A DNA stretch of 63,839 bases from Alectoria sarmentosa. Lineage: Eukaryota > Ascomycota > Lecanoromycetes > Lecanorales > Parmeliaceae. Positions 35,135-46,996 of this stretch are shown here, piece after piece. The stretch is taken from positions 1 to 63,839 of the forward strand of contig WOGZ01000204.1 in assembly GCA_009733775.1 (NCBI GenBank), given 5' to 3'. The translations under genes and the position numbers were made by a program. Below the pieces are notes generated by a model that was not told the origin of the DNA, did not search any database, and worked only from the letters and a program-made list of their open reading frames with translations. Within the stretch, counting starts at the first letter, position 1, and the number at the start of each line of letters is the position of its first letter.

Positions 35135-35600
35135 TCAGCACCGAAATGCACTAGCACTTGGTGGGGTTCCACGCTGGCTCGTCGGCATATCGGCGCTCTT
35201 TTCTTCGTAATCGTATTTGCGAATCTGTAGGAACCTCTCCGCCGGCTTTGATACGAGTCCGCAATCCGCGCAGCACGGATTGGCTGGTAGATGAGTTTCA
35301 TCAGTCGAGCCGGACATGTCTTGCAATTCAAACCATACGGTAGCAGTTCCTGACTTGAGGGACATTGCAATCACATCTCCAAGTACTGACTGGACCTGAG
35401 CCGCGGACCCATCTCCGCTCAACCAACGAGCCGCATTCTGTACCTGACGATCAACCGCTCACATGATGGGATCAGGACCGATACCATACACGGGCGGTAC
35501 AGGGTGGAAAGCAACAATGTGCGTTGCTGCTGGACATGGCAGGTTCGTTGTGGCTTGGGAGTCTGACTGTGAGCAGGGAATGCACCGCAAGGAAGACAGA
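35135..35600 (-). other. Unrecognised coding-like fragment
   Basis: On the reverse strand 35,135-35,437 reads as an open stretch beginning NAARWLSGDGSAAQVQSVLG and containing VWFELQDMSGS, CCADCGLVSKP and RKYDYEEKSADM. Its biased composition looks coding. Upstream, IPCSQSDSQATTNLPCPAA leads to HIVAFHPVPP, which could join across a 54-bp GTGTAT..ACAG intron (35,438-35,491). Read straight through, the same frame meets a TGA. I find no start codon and no family match, so it may be a remnant. Its neighbour downstream in the same orientation is the CFA-like gene; on the other side lies the royal-jelly-like pseudogene. Confidence 0.35.
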
Positions 35601-35701
35601 GGAACACTTTGCGATTCGATTATCTGTTAGGTTACTATTCTCCTGTGTATTATATTTAAAAAAGATGCTTTTCCCATGCTCTTCATTTCTTACATTCGAT
35701 C

Positions 35702-36640
35702 TCAGCCAAGATTGACCTTGGTATCATTGCCATGCAACTTCGCCCTGAAAACTACATACGGCTTGACTATCCTGTCAGTGCCCGGGTGGAACATAGTGGG
35801 CCTCCGTACTTGATTCTCGGTAAGCGGAGATAGCCATCCGATGCCACTGAAAGGCTGTCGGTCCATGACATCCTGGGGTCTCGTGCAAAGACATTCACGG
35901 TTCCATTGGCCGGGTTGAAGACGATGACAGAGCTGTCTTCCTGATTTTCACAGTAAATGAAGCCGTTGGTATCGGTCTCGAGGCCGTCAGATATACCTTT
36001 CTGCCCATGCGAGACGGTTGCTTGTGTAGCCATCAACGCGCTCGTGGAGCTGTCGTCAAGCAGCCAACCCGTACTCGTAGGCACGGAATAAAGATAGCGA
36101 CACCTAGTGTGGAAAAGTAAAGTGTGGCTCCATCATCACTCCATGCGATTCCGTCTGCGCCGAAGGTGCTTTGACTAATGGGCATAGTAGGTCCTTTGGG
36201 AAGTGAATTAACAGTATTGCCCCAAATCACCGGAAGGTATCCCGTCTCAGGATGTACGTAACATGTTCCGTCTAGGTGCCTCCATGATTTGTCAGTGCCA
36301 AGATCAACGACAATGATACCATTAAGGCCTTCTTGGCTTGTATCAGTGATGTAGCCCACTCCCTGCCCCGACGCGGTGACATTTAACGGCAGGTCGAAGC
36401 GAAGATCGTTGATTTGGCTGTCGAGATACGCGACACTCGGTGGAAGACAATGGTCTTGAAGGTGGTATTGTTGGAGAGATTAACGCCAATGACTTTGACT
36501 CCACGAACATTGAAATCACACATTCGTTCCATTTGCCATCGCTGCACAGCCGGTGTCCAGGGGATCAATGACTACATGGTGGATATCGATGAGGTGGTCA
36601 AGCTGGCAATTAGTACTCAATCCATCCTTGCATCCTGAAC
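35702..36640 (-). pseudogene. Major royal jelly protein/yellow-family pseudogene
   Basis: Reverse-strand reading gives successive segments of a secreted-type beta-propeller family: HLIDIHHVVIDPLDTG, VKVIGVNLSNNTTFKTIVF, PPSVAYLDSQINDLRFDLPL, GYITDTSQEGLNGIIVVDLG, FGADGIAWSDDGATLYFSTLG, SVPTSTGWLLDDSS, GISDGLETDTNGFIYCENQ, FARDPRMSWTDSLSVASDGY and TENQVRRPTMFHPGTDR, then a stop at 35,702. Successive segments lie in frames offset by single bases, so at least three frameshifts break the gene, plus one near the 5' end. No N-terminal signal peptide is recoverable. I regard it as dead, unless the shifts are assembly errors. Confidence 0.85.
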
Positions 36641-36951
36641 CTCATGAACATCATCGCCCCAAGTTGGGAAACACGTCGATGCCACAGTTTAAACGGAGAA
36701 GATGAAAGGGTTTGAAAAGGTTTTGAATAAGTACTCCAGGTATCTCTTTATGCTGACGTATCTTCCTGTCCTGCTGGAACCTTTTCCGCAATCCGCATCT
36801 AGTTTAGTGCCTTCCCGTCCGGCAGTCTGCCGCTAAAAACACTTTCTGGTCGCGTCTTGATCTTCCGCGCTCCCGCGTCGACTTTAGGCCCCCCCCCGCC
36901 ATCAAGAAAAGTGGTCATCTTCAATTCATCTTCTCTACTTTCAGAGAAGTC
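36641..36951. other. Intergenic region upstream of RNase H2 subunit C gene
   Basis: No gene seen. It includes a run of nine C residues near 36,890 and must hold the promoter of the forward gene. Confidence 0.5.
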
Positions 36952-37547
36952 ATGATCAAATTCTCAAATTTCGAGGACTGTGCTCAGAAGCAGTGTACGC
37001 CTAATATCCTCCCCTGTCGCATCCATCATAATGGGCCGGTCGATGCTTCGTCCAGGTACTGGGCCCCAGAGACAGCTAAAGGTCAGTCTCCCATTGGATA
37101 GCAGGGGCGTTCATCTCGAAGAGCAATCCGAGGCTCATTCATCACAGACGGAAAGCTGGAGGCATTCTTCCGTGGGAGGAAGTTAAGAGGCCAGGAGATT
37201 GATGTACCCCAAGGGTACAGAGGCGTTATTGTCAAGGAAGCTGGGACGGAAGGAACTGCGTTCCACACCTCTGGGAAGAGAGATTTGGAGGGAGAGGAGG
37301 GAGAGGAGGAAAGGGAAGAAGTCATTGTATTGAATGAGGTCGGCTCGTTCGAAAAAGTAGTCATCTGGAATCACGAGAGCATGGTCGACGGGGATGATGA
37401 CTTTGTGAAGGGTTTAAAAGAATGGATCGGTTTCGCTGAAGCGGTCAGTCACGTGTTCCTAGCATGCGGGCAGAGATACATGGACAACCCCTGCTGACAT
37501 GACCTATCGACTAGATGCATGCCGCAGGAGAAAAAAAGACTTCGTGA
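36952..37547 (+). CDS. RNH203: Ribonuclease H2 subunit C
   Basis: Non-catalytic subunit of RNase H2, which removes ribonucleotides from DNA and RNA:DNA hybrids. Three exons, 36,952-37,081, 37,148-37,443 and 37,515-37,547, give 152 residues. It has LPCRIHHNGPVDASSRYWAP, then after a 66-bp intron DGKLEAFFRGRKLRGQEIDV and GYRGVIVKEAG, an acidic Glu-rich insert, and GSFEKVVIWNHESMVDGDDD..WIGFAEA, ending MHAAGEKKTS from the last 33-bp exon. This motif order is diagnostic for the family. Without splicing, both introns would introduce stops. Confidence 0.92.
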
Positions 37548-38042
37548 AGATGGGCAACGATAGCTGTCCATTTTTCCAAGGTGAAGTCAAGGGATCAGAG
37601 AGGTACGGCCCATGCTTGATAGCAATTGAATATACCAAAGCAACAACTGACGATCTCCAAGAGACCATGGACGGTCCGTTCATTGGACACAGGCGCAGGC
37701 GTGCATCAAGGCGGCGAAGAGATCCTCCCACCTGAGGGGAAGGATCATCTACTTTTATGTTAGTCAGTCAGTACTCTGTATGCTCTCTTGAGCATAATAG
37801 GTCCCCTTCCTGATCTTTCAGGGCCAGAGCACCATTGTTAGTAAATGGATCAAGTCATTCGAAGGCCTTGGTAGTAAGACCAACCGATCATGCAAGCATT
37901 TCAATATCTATTACCGAAACCGAGCCGCAGTACCCCCTAATCGCCTGCCGTAATGTGGATGACCATTCCAAACGCTCGTGAGCTAGAGTTGCAAATCATC
38001 GAAACGCCGTCATAAATCGCCTTTGTACCTTGATTTTCGGGT
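37548..38042. other. Convergent intergenic region
   Basis: This 495-bp region lies between the 3' ends of RNH203 and DIB1. An open frame running on from RNH203 in another phase ends in an Arg-rich stretch and is taken as chance. Confidence 0.5.
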
Positions 38043-38713
38043 TCAGTAGCGGTATCTCGTCGAATAGTCTGTACAACAAAGTCAGCTTCTCAGATTTCAT
38101 GCTTCCCTCAGTACTCGAGAAAAGAGAAGATTCAACGAAACAGGTATGGTGGACATACCTTTTGGACTGACGACCAAACCTCTCCCTTTCTTGGCTCCGC
38201 GGTAAATTGTTTCAATGATATCGATTAGTTCTTGCTTATCCTCCAGCACCCAGTTCAGCTTGTTGTTGTTTCCTGTTCCAAAATCACACATCTATAGGAG
38301 AATCAGCAATTGGCACATGTGTTAGGATACTAGGACCCGACCATGTGCTTGTTGCGGAAGAAGAACATGAGCGTCACTGGATCGTAGAGCTCGTACATCT
38401 GCTTGAAGTCTGGAACTTGATCTAGATCGCATACATAAAGCACGGCAAAGTTCTTGACACGGTCGGCGATCCCTACGCAGAATAAGCAAAGGAGTGTACA
38501 GCAGGAGGGAGAGGAGTCATATACTGTAGAGTACTTCGTCCTGGCGCATACAGTCGGCATCCCAATCGCGTCCAAAGCGTATGACCACCAGACGTTCCTC
38601 TTCGGACAAGATAGCTTGGTCAACATGCCTATAGATGGTCAGTGTTTCCAGAGAGAGCACTGCAAGGTTATCTACCAGCCGGTGACGAGGTGGGGTAGGA
38701 CCACGGAACCCAT
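38043..38713 (-). CDS. DIB1: U5 snRNP protein Dib1/Dim1 (thioredoxin-like)
   Basis: Essential spliceosomal protein of the U4/U6.U5 tri-snRNP. Five small exons (38,676-38,713; 38,525-38,628; 38,342-38,472; 38,159-38,291; 38,043-38,068) give 143 residues, the normal size. The reading is MGSVVLPHLVTGWHVDQAIL, EERLVVIRFGRDWDADCMRQ, IADRVKNFAVLYVCDLDQVP, DPVTLMFFFRNKHM, MCDFGTGNNNKLNW and KGRGLVVSPKDYSTRYRY, matching this nearly invariant family. The last exon supplies only eight codons including the stop. Confidence 0.96.
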
Positions 38714-38970
38714 CCTTCGCCAGTCGAGAGGACTAAAAGAAGGGACAGACTGGCCGGCCTAATATGCGTGATCAAGTAGAGGATGGGTGCCTATTTTGAG
38801 TGTTCTGAGAGTTGAAGCTTCTGTGTGATGTGGTGTAGAGCTGTGATTATGCCTAAGGTAGTCCAACTTTCAGTGTAGTCGACTGCCGCGCCAAGCCCGC
38901 CTCCCCGCAGAACCCACATCTCCACGACAGAATTCGCAGTCTCCACGAACAACACCGCAACCTCTCCATT
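38714..38970. promoter_or_regulatory. 257-bp divergent promoter DIB1 / LIA1
   Basis: Start codons of two divergent housekeeping genes are 257 bp apart, so the promoters must be compact or shared. No motif was assigned. Confidence 0.5.
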
Positions 38971-40125
38971 ATGGCGCCCACAGCTGTCATTCCTGATTTT
39001 TCAACATATCCAGATATCAAGATTCTACCGCCAGCTACGCCAAAGAAGGACTCTGACAACCTCCCGTTGGAGTATACAGAACCTGACCCAATCGCTCCCC
39101 TCCGCGCCGCCCTCGTCTCAGAAGCTACACCTCTTGCTGTTCGATTTCGAGCTCTTTTTTCCCTGAAATATCATGCTTCGGAGCAGCCTCCGACGCTCTA
39201 CACTCTCCCCGCCATCCATGCTATTGCCACCGCTTTGTCATCGCCCTCCACCCTGTTAAAGCATGAACTTGCCTATTGTCTGGGGCAGACAAGCAATCTA
39301 GCTGCCGTACCGTTCCTAAGGACCGTCTTGGAGGACAGAGGGGAGGATGCAATGTGTAGGCATGAGGCAGCAGAGGCTCTCGGGGCGTTAGGAGACTGGA
39401 ATTCGCTGGGCTTATTGAAGGATTTGAGGGATGAGGCAGGAGAGGCAAAAGTCGTGAGAGAAACTTGTGAGGTTGCCGTGGGAAGGATTGAGTGGGAACA
39501 TAGTGCCAAAAGAAAAGCAGAGCGATTACAAACCAGGTAGGGTTCTATATCTATCGTGGCCGGTGGTGCAGAAAATTGACGATTCTGGAAAAGTGATTTC
39601 ACATCTATAGATCCTGCCCCACCGCTCGCCCTAGGGACGCACCAGCACACGATCGAAGAGCTTCAGAAGCAGCTCCTGGATACGTGCCTCCCACTCTTTG
39701 ATCGCTATCGGGCGATGTTTGCCCTCCGCGACCTCTCATCGCCGCCTGATCTTCCCACGGCCCTCCCAGCCGTGAAAGCTCTAGCATCAGGATTCTCTGA
39801 TCCCTCCGTGCTCTTTCGGCACGAGATTGCTTTTGTATTTGGTCAACTCTCTCATCCGGCATCAATACCAAGTCTTATAGCCACCTTGTGCAACAGCAAG
39901 GAAGAAAGTATGGTGCGGCACGAGGCTGCCGAAGCGCTGGGAAGTCTCGGAGACGAGGAAGGGGTCGAGAATATCCTGCGGGGATTTCTAGATGATCCAG
40001 AACAGGTGGTAAGGGAGAGCGTTGTTGTCGCATTGGATATGGCCAATTTCGAGAGGAATGGGGAGAGGGAGTACGCAGTTCTCCCCGAGGAGCTAGGATT
40101 TTCCCCGTTGGCAAGGATCAAATAA
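38971..40125 (+). CDS. LIA1: Deoxyhypusine hydroxylase
   Basis: Completes hypusine formation on translation factor eIF5A by hydroxylating deoxyhypusine, using a diiron centre on HEAT-like repeats. Two exons, 38,971-39,536 and 39,594-40,125, are joined over a 57-bp intron with AAAG acceptor, giving 365 residues. The four iron-binding His-Glu pairs are present at residues 98-99 (KHELAYCLGQ), 131-132 (RHEAAEALGALGD), 265-266 (RHEIAFVFGQ) and 298-299 (RHEAAEALGSLGD), two in each half of the duplicated repeat. Its stop codon is only 24 bp from the end of the convergent RPA12 gene. Confidence 0.96.
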
Positions 40126-40149
40126 TAGATACCCAAAAGCGTGATAACG

Positions 40150-40629
40150 TCAATTGTTTGTGCTGTATCTGTGGCCTCATCAGTGTGTCTGAAATGGAGC
40201 CATTGGCAGAAAAGGCTTACTTGTGACCACAGTCGCAACTGTAGAACACTGTGGTACCCTCATCTGCGCTTCTTAGCTGTTGAGTGTAGTATCTCATTTC
40301 TTTACTACCACATTCTGAACATGTCTGCCGAATCACGGCGTCTGTTTGAACGTCATCCTCTGTCAGAGTCTGTACTGCAGAACGCTTTGAGCGGAGGGCG
40401 GAGGGGAAAGCTGTGGGCTTTGATCTGGTAGTAATGGCACTAGATGATGTATCTACGGGACCGCATCAGCATGTCTGTAAGTAAGGTAACGTTAATTTAC
40501 CGCAGGGGTTGTACCTTTATTTTCTGTACCACACACGTCACATGTCAACATTGCCTTTTCGTCGCCAGAGGACCCGTCCAGCAGGTTACCGCAATCGGTG
40601 CAAAACACGAGCGATCCGATCGCAGCCAT
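40150..40629 (-). CDS. RPA12: RNA polymerase I subunit A12.2
   Basis: Small zinc-ribbon subunit of RNA polymerase I, needed for RNA cleavage and termination. Exons 40,515-40,629, 40,221-40,452 and 40,150-40,168 give 121 residues. The N-terminal ribbon uses Cys10, Cys13, Cys30 and Cys33. The C-terminal TFIIS-like ribbon has TCSECGSKEM, the acidic catalytic-type loop RSADEGTT and FYSCDCGHK. The final 19-bp exon adds YSTNN and the stop, completing the HK-x-STNN ending of the family, with Tyr where Trp is usual. Without the last splice the protein would stop right after HK. Confidence 0.9.
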
Positions 40630-41062
40630 AATCTATGGTATTATGCTGCTATGGTATGAGTGGATGAGTGTATGAACACTTCCTTCAGCTTCAGGATTTC
40701 TATAATTGGCCGTTTCGAACCAGTATGACGGTGGAGTGAAAAGAATTCCGAGGGGGAAAATAAGATCGAGAGCGAAAATCTTGTGAGTGTGACCTTGGCC
40801 GTGATGCCAAGCTAAACTAGCTTCCCGCCCGGCTACCTACACCTAGGTACCTTAACGTACTCGCATAGCGTCCTTGTAGGGCTACCTCTTCCATGTCGAT
40901 CTTTGATTTGAACCCGAAATGTGACAGCAACTTCACCCATCATATTCACGCTCACCAACCAATATGAGCTCGTTCTTTTCATTGCCAACTTGAGTATCCC
41001 AACCACCTTACTTCTCTTCTAACACACATGGACAGTGCTATTTTCTTCCAAGACCAAGAAAA
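40630..41062. promoter_or_regulatory. Divergent promoter region RPA12 / SCC2
   Basis: This 433-bp divergent intergenic region contains both promoters. No other feature is seen. Confidence 0.45.
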
Positions 41063-44000
41063 ATGGCATCGCCAAACCACAAAGCAGGTCTGGCAGTCGT
41101 GATCCCTACTTCTGACAATCGAAGCCCAACTCAGAGGAAATCCAAACAGCATGCATTGAACACTCCACGGAACAGGTCATCACAATTGAACGGGAATACT
41201 CCTGCTGGACTGATGAACGGCAACATTACTCCTCGACAGCCAAATGCCGTATCTCTTGCTAGACAACCAAAGGGAGCTCCAATTCCACGGCAATCAACTG
41301 GGGTGGCGCCTTTTCAGCCATCCAACGGAACCATTCCCACTCAGCCAAGACTTTTGAGCGTTGATGAAGCTTTGCAGTTCTCTCCTTTCTCATCCATTGT
41401 TCCTTTTAGTCCCAGTAAGTGTTACTAGACCTCCTAAACAGCACCGTCTGACCCCTCCAGATATCATACCAACACCAAACGCCAACCTTCCTGGCTCTCA
41501 ACCAATCTTTACTACCCCAAAGGAGCATCGCACATCCCGTCAGCCACTTGAATATTTGGATGAAGAGCTCTATAGAACTCAGGGACAGTCTGGCATTGCG
41601 GAGCGTTCGAAACATGACCTCAAGGCTTACCTCAATCCGGAAGTAATTACTGACTTGTGAGGTTGCCCATAAAATCGCAAGTAATGCAGGCTCATGAATG
41701 AAAATAGTAAATTCAAAGCTCCTGCGGGACTCAATGGCAACCTGGAGCGACCTCAAGCTACGTTCAATGGTAACAGCCATAAGCAGGCTTCAAGTAGTCT
41801 GGGTGCGTTTGCAGATCTATTGCTCCATGCAACAAATCTGGCTCATCGTTGTGAGTATACAGACAACCAGGAAGAATGACTGTTTTTACTGATGATGCTT
41901 TGATTCAGACCCAACTCCAACAAGCCCGGAAGATACTTCTCCTGCACCCAAAACTAGTTCTCGGCCTCCGCATTCATCTGCCATCCTTAACGCCAAAACT
42001 GTAGCAAATCGTCAGCATCCTCAGCGACCGCTCTCAGACTCAAAAGAAAAGCTTCAGACACTGCAACAGCAGTCGCCAGTTACGCCTAAAAGCCAACGAT
42101 TTACCAGCAATGAGGCGGCCTTCTCGAAGAATGCACAACATTCCGCCAACGGCGTATATGGACCCATACCAGCGAGGCCCCCGCAATTTCCATTGGTCAT
42201 AATCCCCCCCCCGTCAGTCGGGTCTCAGAAAAGCGACTTCGTCACCTATGAAGAGCCTGCAGGAAGAGACAACAAGGAAGCTTCTCTAAAGCGTAAACGT
42301 GATGCCGAGGCCCAAGCACCTGGTACACTTTCGCAGACAAAGGATCAGAGAGCGGCATCTGATGAGACACTCCGTCAATTGAAAGGAGTAATTCAGGATA
42401 TCTTTGAAGCCAATGATCAAGCGCAACTCGATGGCCCGGGAATCAATCCTTCTGCGCACGCTCAATATTTCATTTCAACATATCACGAGGAGCAAGAAAT
42501 AAGCACCTTGGCCCCAGCTATTCACGTCAAATTGGAGTCAAGTTTGCACAAGGCGATTATCAGCGGTAGGTTACTTGAGATACCTGCGGAACATTTGCAG
42601 CGCCTGCAAGGACTCTGTGAGGGCGCGTTGACTTCTGCAAAGTCCTCAGATCTCCATATCGAACCGGAATGGAGCACAGGCGACTTTGCCGGCTGGGTCT
42701 TAAGACTTGATGCAGTGGACCTGGGACTTCGCGCAGCTCGGACAATCCTAAGGATGATGACAGGAGGGCGTGAGGAAAAGCAAATCTATTCAGAAGAGCT
42801 GCTACAAAGCGTGATAGATGTGGTCAAGAAGATCTTAGACCATTGCATCATCCCTGTTGTCGAAGCCCGAGGCTCTAGTCCCAGCGCGGCTTTGTACGAC
42901 GCAGTTTCCTCACAAAAAAAGATCATCTCGCAATTGTTGTTCGATGCTAGCAGGGTCATGGCTTTGTTAGCGAAGCTCTTATCCAATGTGGAAATCGCCG
43001 AGACCATCATCACTGGCATAGAATTCTTTGCCTTACCGCTACTTTTTGCTGAAAATGCACATAGCGAGAAAGAGTCTATCCTGGGCATCCAGAAATTTGA
43101 GAGCCTTCGCCATACGGCAATGGACATGATCGCCACCATTTTTTCAAGATACCCCGGGCAGCGTCTGTTCCTCTTTGATGAGATTCTGTCATCCTTGCAG
43201 AAGCTTCCTGTAACTCGACAGCACGCACGACATTTCAAGCTGGCAGATGGGCCAAGTATTCAGCTCGTCTCCGCGCTGATTATGCGACTAGTACAGACAA
43301 GTGCGACGCGTTCGACTGGAGTCATCGAAAAGGCCCCAAAGCGTAAATTACCTTCATCTAAAGTCGAGCAAGGGAGCGAATGTGAGTCATCTCAAGAGGA
43401 GAATTTTAGAGCCATAGACAACGTAGAAGAGAGTGCAAAGTCGGATGTATCTGAGGATAACCAACGCTCAAGCCAAAACTTCGCAATGCAGAGATTGGGC
43501 AACGACGCAACCTCACGCTTAGACAATGCCGCTAAAAGCGCGCAGTATGTGGTCAAGTACCTCGTACAACGTGCGATGACAGCTTCCAAGACGGGGGATC
43601 AGCCTCACCGACAGCTCCTGGAGCTGTTCCTCGAGGATTTCATCACGGTCCTAGGCCTAGCGGAGTGGCCAGCAGCGGAACTTCTTCTACAGATCTTGTT
43701 CGCCAACTGCCGAAATATTGCAGAAAATCAAAAATCTCTGGCTCCCGCAAAGAACATGGCTTTGGAACTCCTAGGGCAGATGGGCTCGGCCATATCCGAA
43801 CTGGTGTCGAACACCCGCCATGCTGCAAGAGGCCTCGAGGGTCATGAGTCCCAATACAGCGGGTACCTCCGTCAAATGTTGGATGATTACATGGATGGAT
43901 CGCTGGAGACCAGTGAGGTCGTGTTATGGGATGGACCCTATCATGCAGTTGCGGAGTATCTTCAAAACAAAAACTCCGATGGTCCACAGATTGTAAGCGC

Positions 44001-46996
44001 CCAAGCTTATTATTTGGCACGATGGGCGAAAGTTGTTTCATCAGGTGCAGTGACGACGGATCCCAAGAGCGAAGAATTGGCTTCGAAGCTGCGTAAAATG
44101 CTCCTCGGAGCAGACTGGCCTGCATCTGGGTATGCGCCTTCTATTCTTCGTGAAGACTATTGACCCTAACATGTTTACTAGTGACCTGGACGGATTGACG
44201 AGTACTCAGAGCCGTATCGCCTACGCGTTGACTGTACTGAGTATGGACTTTTGCCGCCAATTCGATTATATTCTAAAAATCTTGCTCGATTCCGTCACCA
44301 GCGAGCAGATCACAGTGCGCACTAGGAGCCTTAAAAGTGTCACCCAGATGCTGGAGAAAGATCCTTCACTACTCGAACGCGCAAGGAGCGTCAAGACACT
44401 CATAACGAACTGCGCGACTGACGCTTCTCCCATGGTCCGTGACTCGGCTCTAACACTTATCGGCAAATGCATAGCCCTGAGGCCAGCGCTCGAACACGAT
44501 TTCCTTAGACACGTGCTAAAGCTGAGTGACGATCCAGCGACGGGAGTGCGTAAGCGCTCGATGAAATTGCTGAAGGACTTATACCTACGAAATACCGAAA
44601 AGAACGTGAAGGCGATTATCGGTGACAATCTACTGCAGCGGGTCAAGGACCTCGACACCGGAGTCTCAGATCTTGCACGCCAGACGTTCGAGGAGATTTG
44701 GTTCTTGCCATACAACACTCTTCCAGATCTCGTAGATGCGTCTGTCCCGAACAAGCTTGCTCTCCGGGCTCAGGTTGGCCTCATCATCGGTACAATACAA
44801 CGAGGGGAAAGAGCATCCACCGTACTGGTCAATCTGCTGCAAGATATCCTGTCCCATAAATCCAAAACCGTTGAGGCAACTTTCAGAGTCTGCAAATCGC
44901 TTGTTGCTACTGCATTCGAGATCATGATCGATCACACCCAGGAAGCGGAGGGCCTCGAGCAGCGCTACATACTTCAAACCTTGACAGTCTTCGCCAGAGC
45001 CAATGCGCGGCTGTTTATCCCAGATCAATTGCACAATCTGCAGCCCTACATCACGAATCTTTCAGGCAAAGATGACCTCGACTTGTTTAGGTCGATCGTC
45101 ATCATTTTTCGTTGTGTATTGCCAGTGCTGTCTACTGTTCAGCAAACTCTGCTCCAGAGTATCCAAAAGGCGCTGCTTCAAAGCGTGTCACGACTTGGAA
45201 AGGGAGAGTTGAACGAAGTAGCTGAATGTCTATGGACAATCAATGGCACGCTCCAAAACCCCGAGATACTAATCAAAATGATTGCCGCTGTACTGACGCA
45301 TTTACGGCGTCTCGAGAGAGGCGCTATCAAGTTCGCCGATCCCGAGCAAAAGGAAAATCTAGGACGCGCCAGGAAATACATACGGATCGCCGGATGTTTC
45401 GGTAAACACTGCGACTTCGAAAGTCACGACATGGCTTTCCAAAGCAGCTTAGACTGGTGGAAAGGAGGATCAGTAGCTGGACTGATTGTTCAGTCTGTCA
45501 ACCCATTTACGAGCCCTCATCAACCGCTTTCGCTTAGAGCCGAGGCATTCGATAGCATCGGTCTTGTCTGTCAATCGTGGCCATATCAATTCACCCAAGA
45601 GCACGTCAGCAATGCCTTTCAGAATGTTCTTCGGAAGGGCGAACCAGAGCTGCAGATCATTGTGCTTTCAAGTTTCCGAGATTTCTTTGCCAAAATAGAC
45701 CATCAAGCCGAAGGCAAAGGTGAAGAAGCCTTAGCTGGAGGCGAGCTTCCTGCTGGAGGGAAGCTGGGAGGATCCATGACTGCAAATGACGGCGATGGTG
45801 CTTCGGCTTTGATCGCCCAGCGCTTCCTAAAAGATATTTTGAACATAGCATTGGCCAATCAGGACAACTCTGCACTGACCGCGACTGAGGTCATCGCTAG
45901 TATCAATCGGCAAGGTCTAGTACACCCCAAAGAATCTGGTCCTGCCTTGGTGGCCTTGGAGACTTCAACTAACCCAGCCATTTCCGATGTGGCTTTCCAG
46001 GAACACCGTCTCTTGCATCAACAACATGAGAGTATGTTCGAGCGAGAGTATATGAGGGCTATCCAGGAAGCCTTTAGATACCAAAAGGACATTGTAAGAG
46101 ATACTCTCGGATACACGACACAGCCATATGCTTCCAAGCTATGTGGTATGTTTGAGATCATAAAGACGAGCAAAGGCAAATACCAGAAGAAATTCCTTTC
46201 AAATTTATGCTCCAGAATCGACTTCGACATCTCGAAGACCGATCTCTCGAAGGTCCTAGAATTTTCAAAATTTCTGATAGAGAATCTTGCCTTTTTCGAT
46301 TATGGCCGACTAGACGAGCTACTTCATACGATATCTTGTATGGAGAAGATCGTTGCAGATACTGGATCGGGCGTCGCTCATAGTATCAGTACCGAGATTT
46401 TCCACATCACCGTGGAGTCAATGCCCGAGGCTGCGACAGAAAGTGCCGTTCGGAATCAAGGCCCAAATGATGGGCCTGGCGTGACGGTTGATCCTTCGGG
46501 GCTACGCCAACTAAGTAATGCCTCGGTCATTCTATCATCGCTCTGGGAAGCGAGGACCTATCTGCGCCGTCTCTACGGTCTCAACGTAGGCCAGCAGAAG
46601 CGGGAAAGCAAAAAGGGTGCGGCAAAAGATCTCAGCAAAGTCCCAAGTCGCATTCAAGGTCTTACGGGGGACAAAGTGGTGGCAGTCATAGCCGAGAAGA
46701 TCGCATCGCTAGATAGCGAAGAATCGATGATGCAACAATGCAAGGAGTTTGTTGAGTTGCTCTCGGTCGACAATGAGATCAAGGTTGCCGCTGAAGGAGA
46801 GGAAGACTTGGAACGTCCGGAAACGCCCAGTGGGGATGAGGAGCGTGACACACCGATGAGTGGTGGATCAAGGGCATTGAAGAGGAAGGGCTCTGTGTCC
46901 ATTGCTGGAACACCAATGAAAAAGAAGAGAGGAAGACCTTCGCTCAAGAGGAAGAAGAGCGGCAAGAGTGCTGGTTCCGACGAGGATTGGGACTAA
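41063..46996 (+). CDS. SCC2: Cohesin loader Scc2/Mis4/NIPBL
   Basis: Large HEAT-repeat protein that, with Scc4, loads cohesin onto chromosomes. Five exons (41,063-41,414; 41,461-41,656; 41,708-41,850; 41,909-44,129; 44,182-46,996) give 1,908 residues. The first 400 or so residues are Asn/Pro/Gln-rich and correspond to the Scc4-binding tail. Alpha-helical repeats follow, with family segments such as FSRYPGQRLFLFDEILSSLQ, LPVTRQHARHF, SVTQMLEKDPSLLERARS, DASPMVRDSALTLIGKC, GVRKRSMKLLKDLYL and AEAFDSIGLVCQSWP. The C-terminus is a basic AT-hook-like KKKRGRPSLKRKK. The acceptor of exon 3 is ambiguous: AG at 41,707 gives a 51-bp intron, AG at 41,689 a 33-bp one. Confidence 0.94.

Noticed and set aside
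35438..35491. Reading the 35.1-35.6 kb fragment as an intact gene
   Set aside because: The needed intron has a non-standard donor and no start codon is visible, so I only list it as a coding-like fragment.
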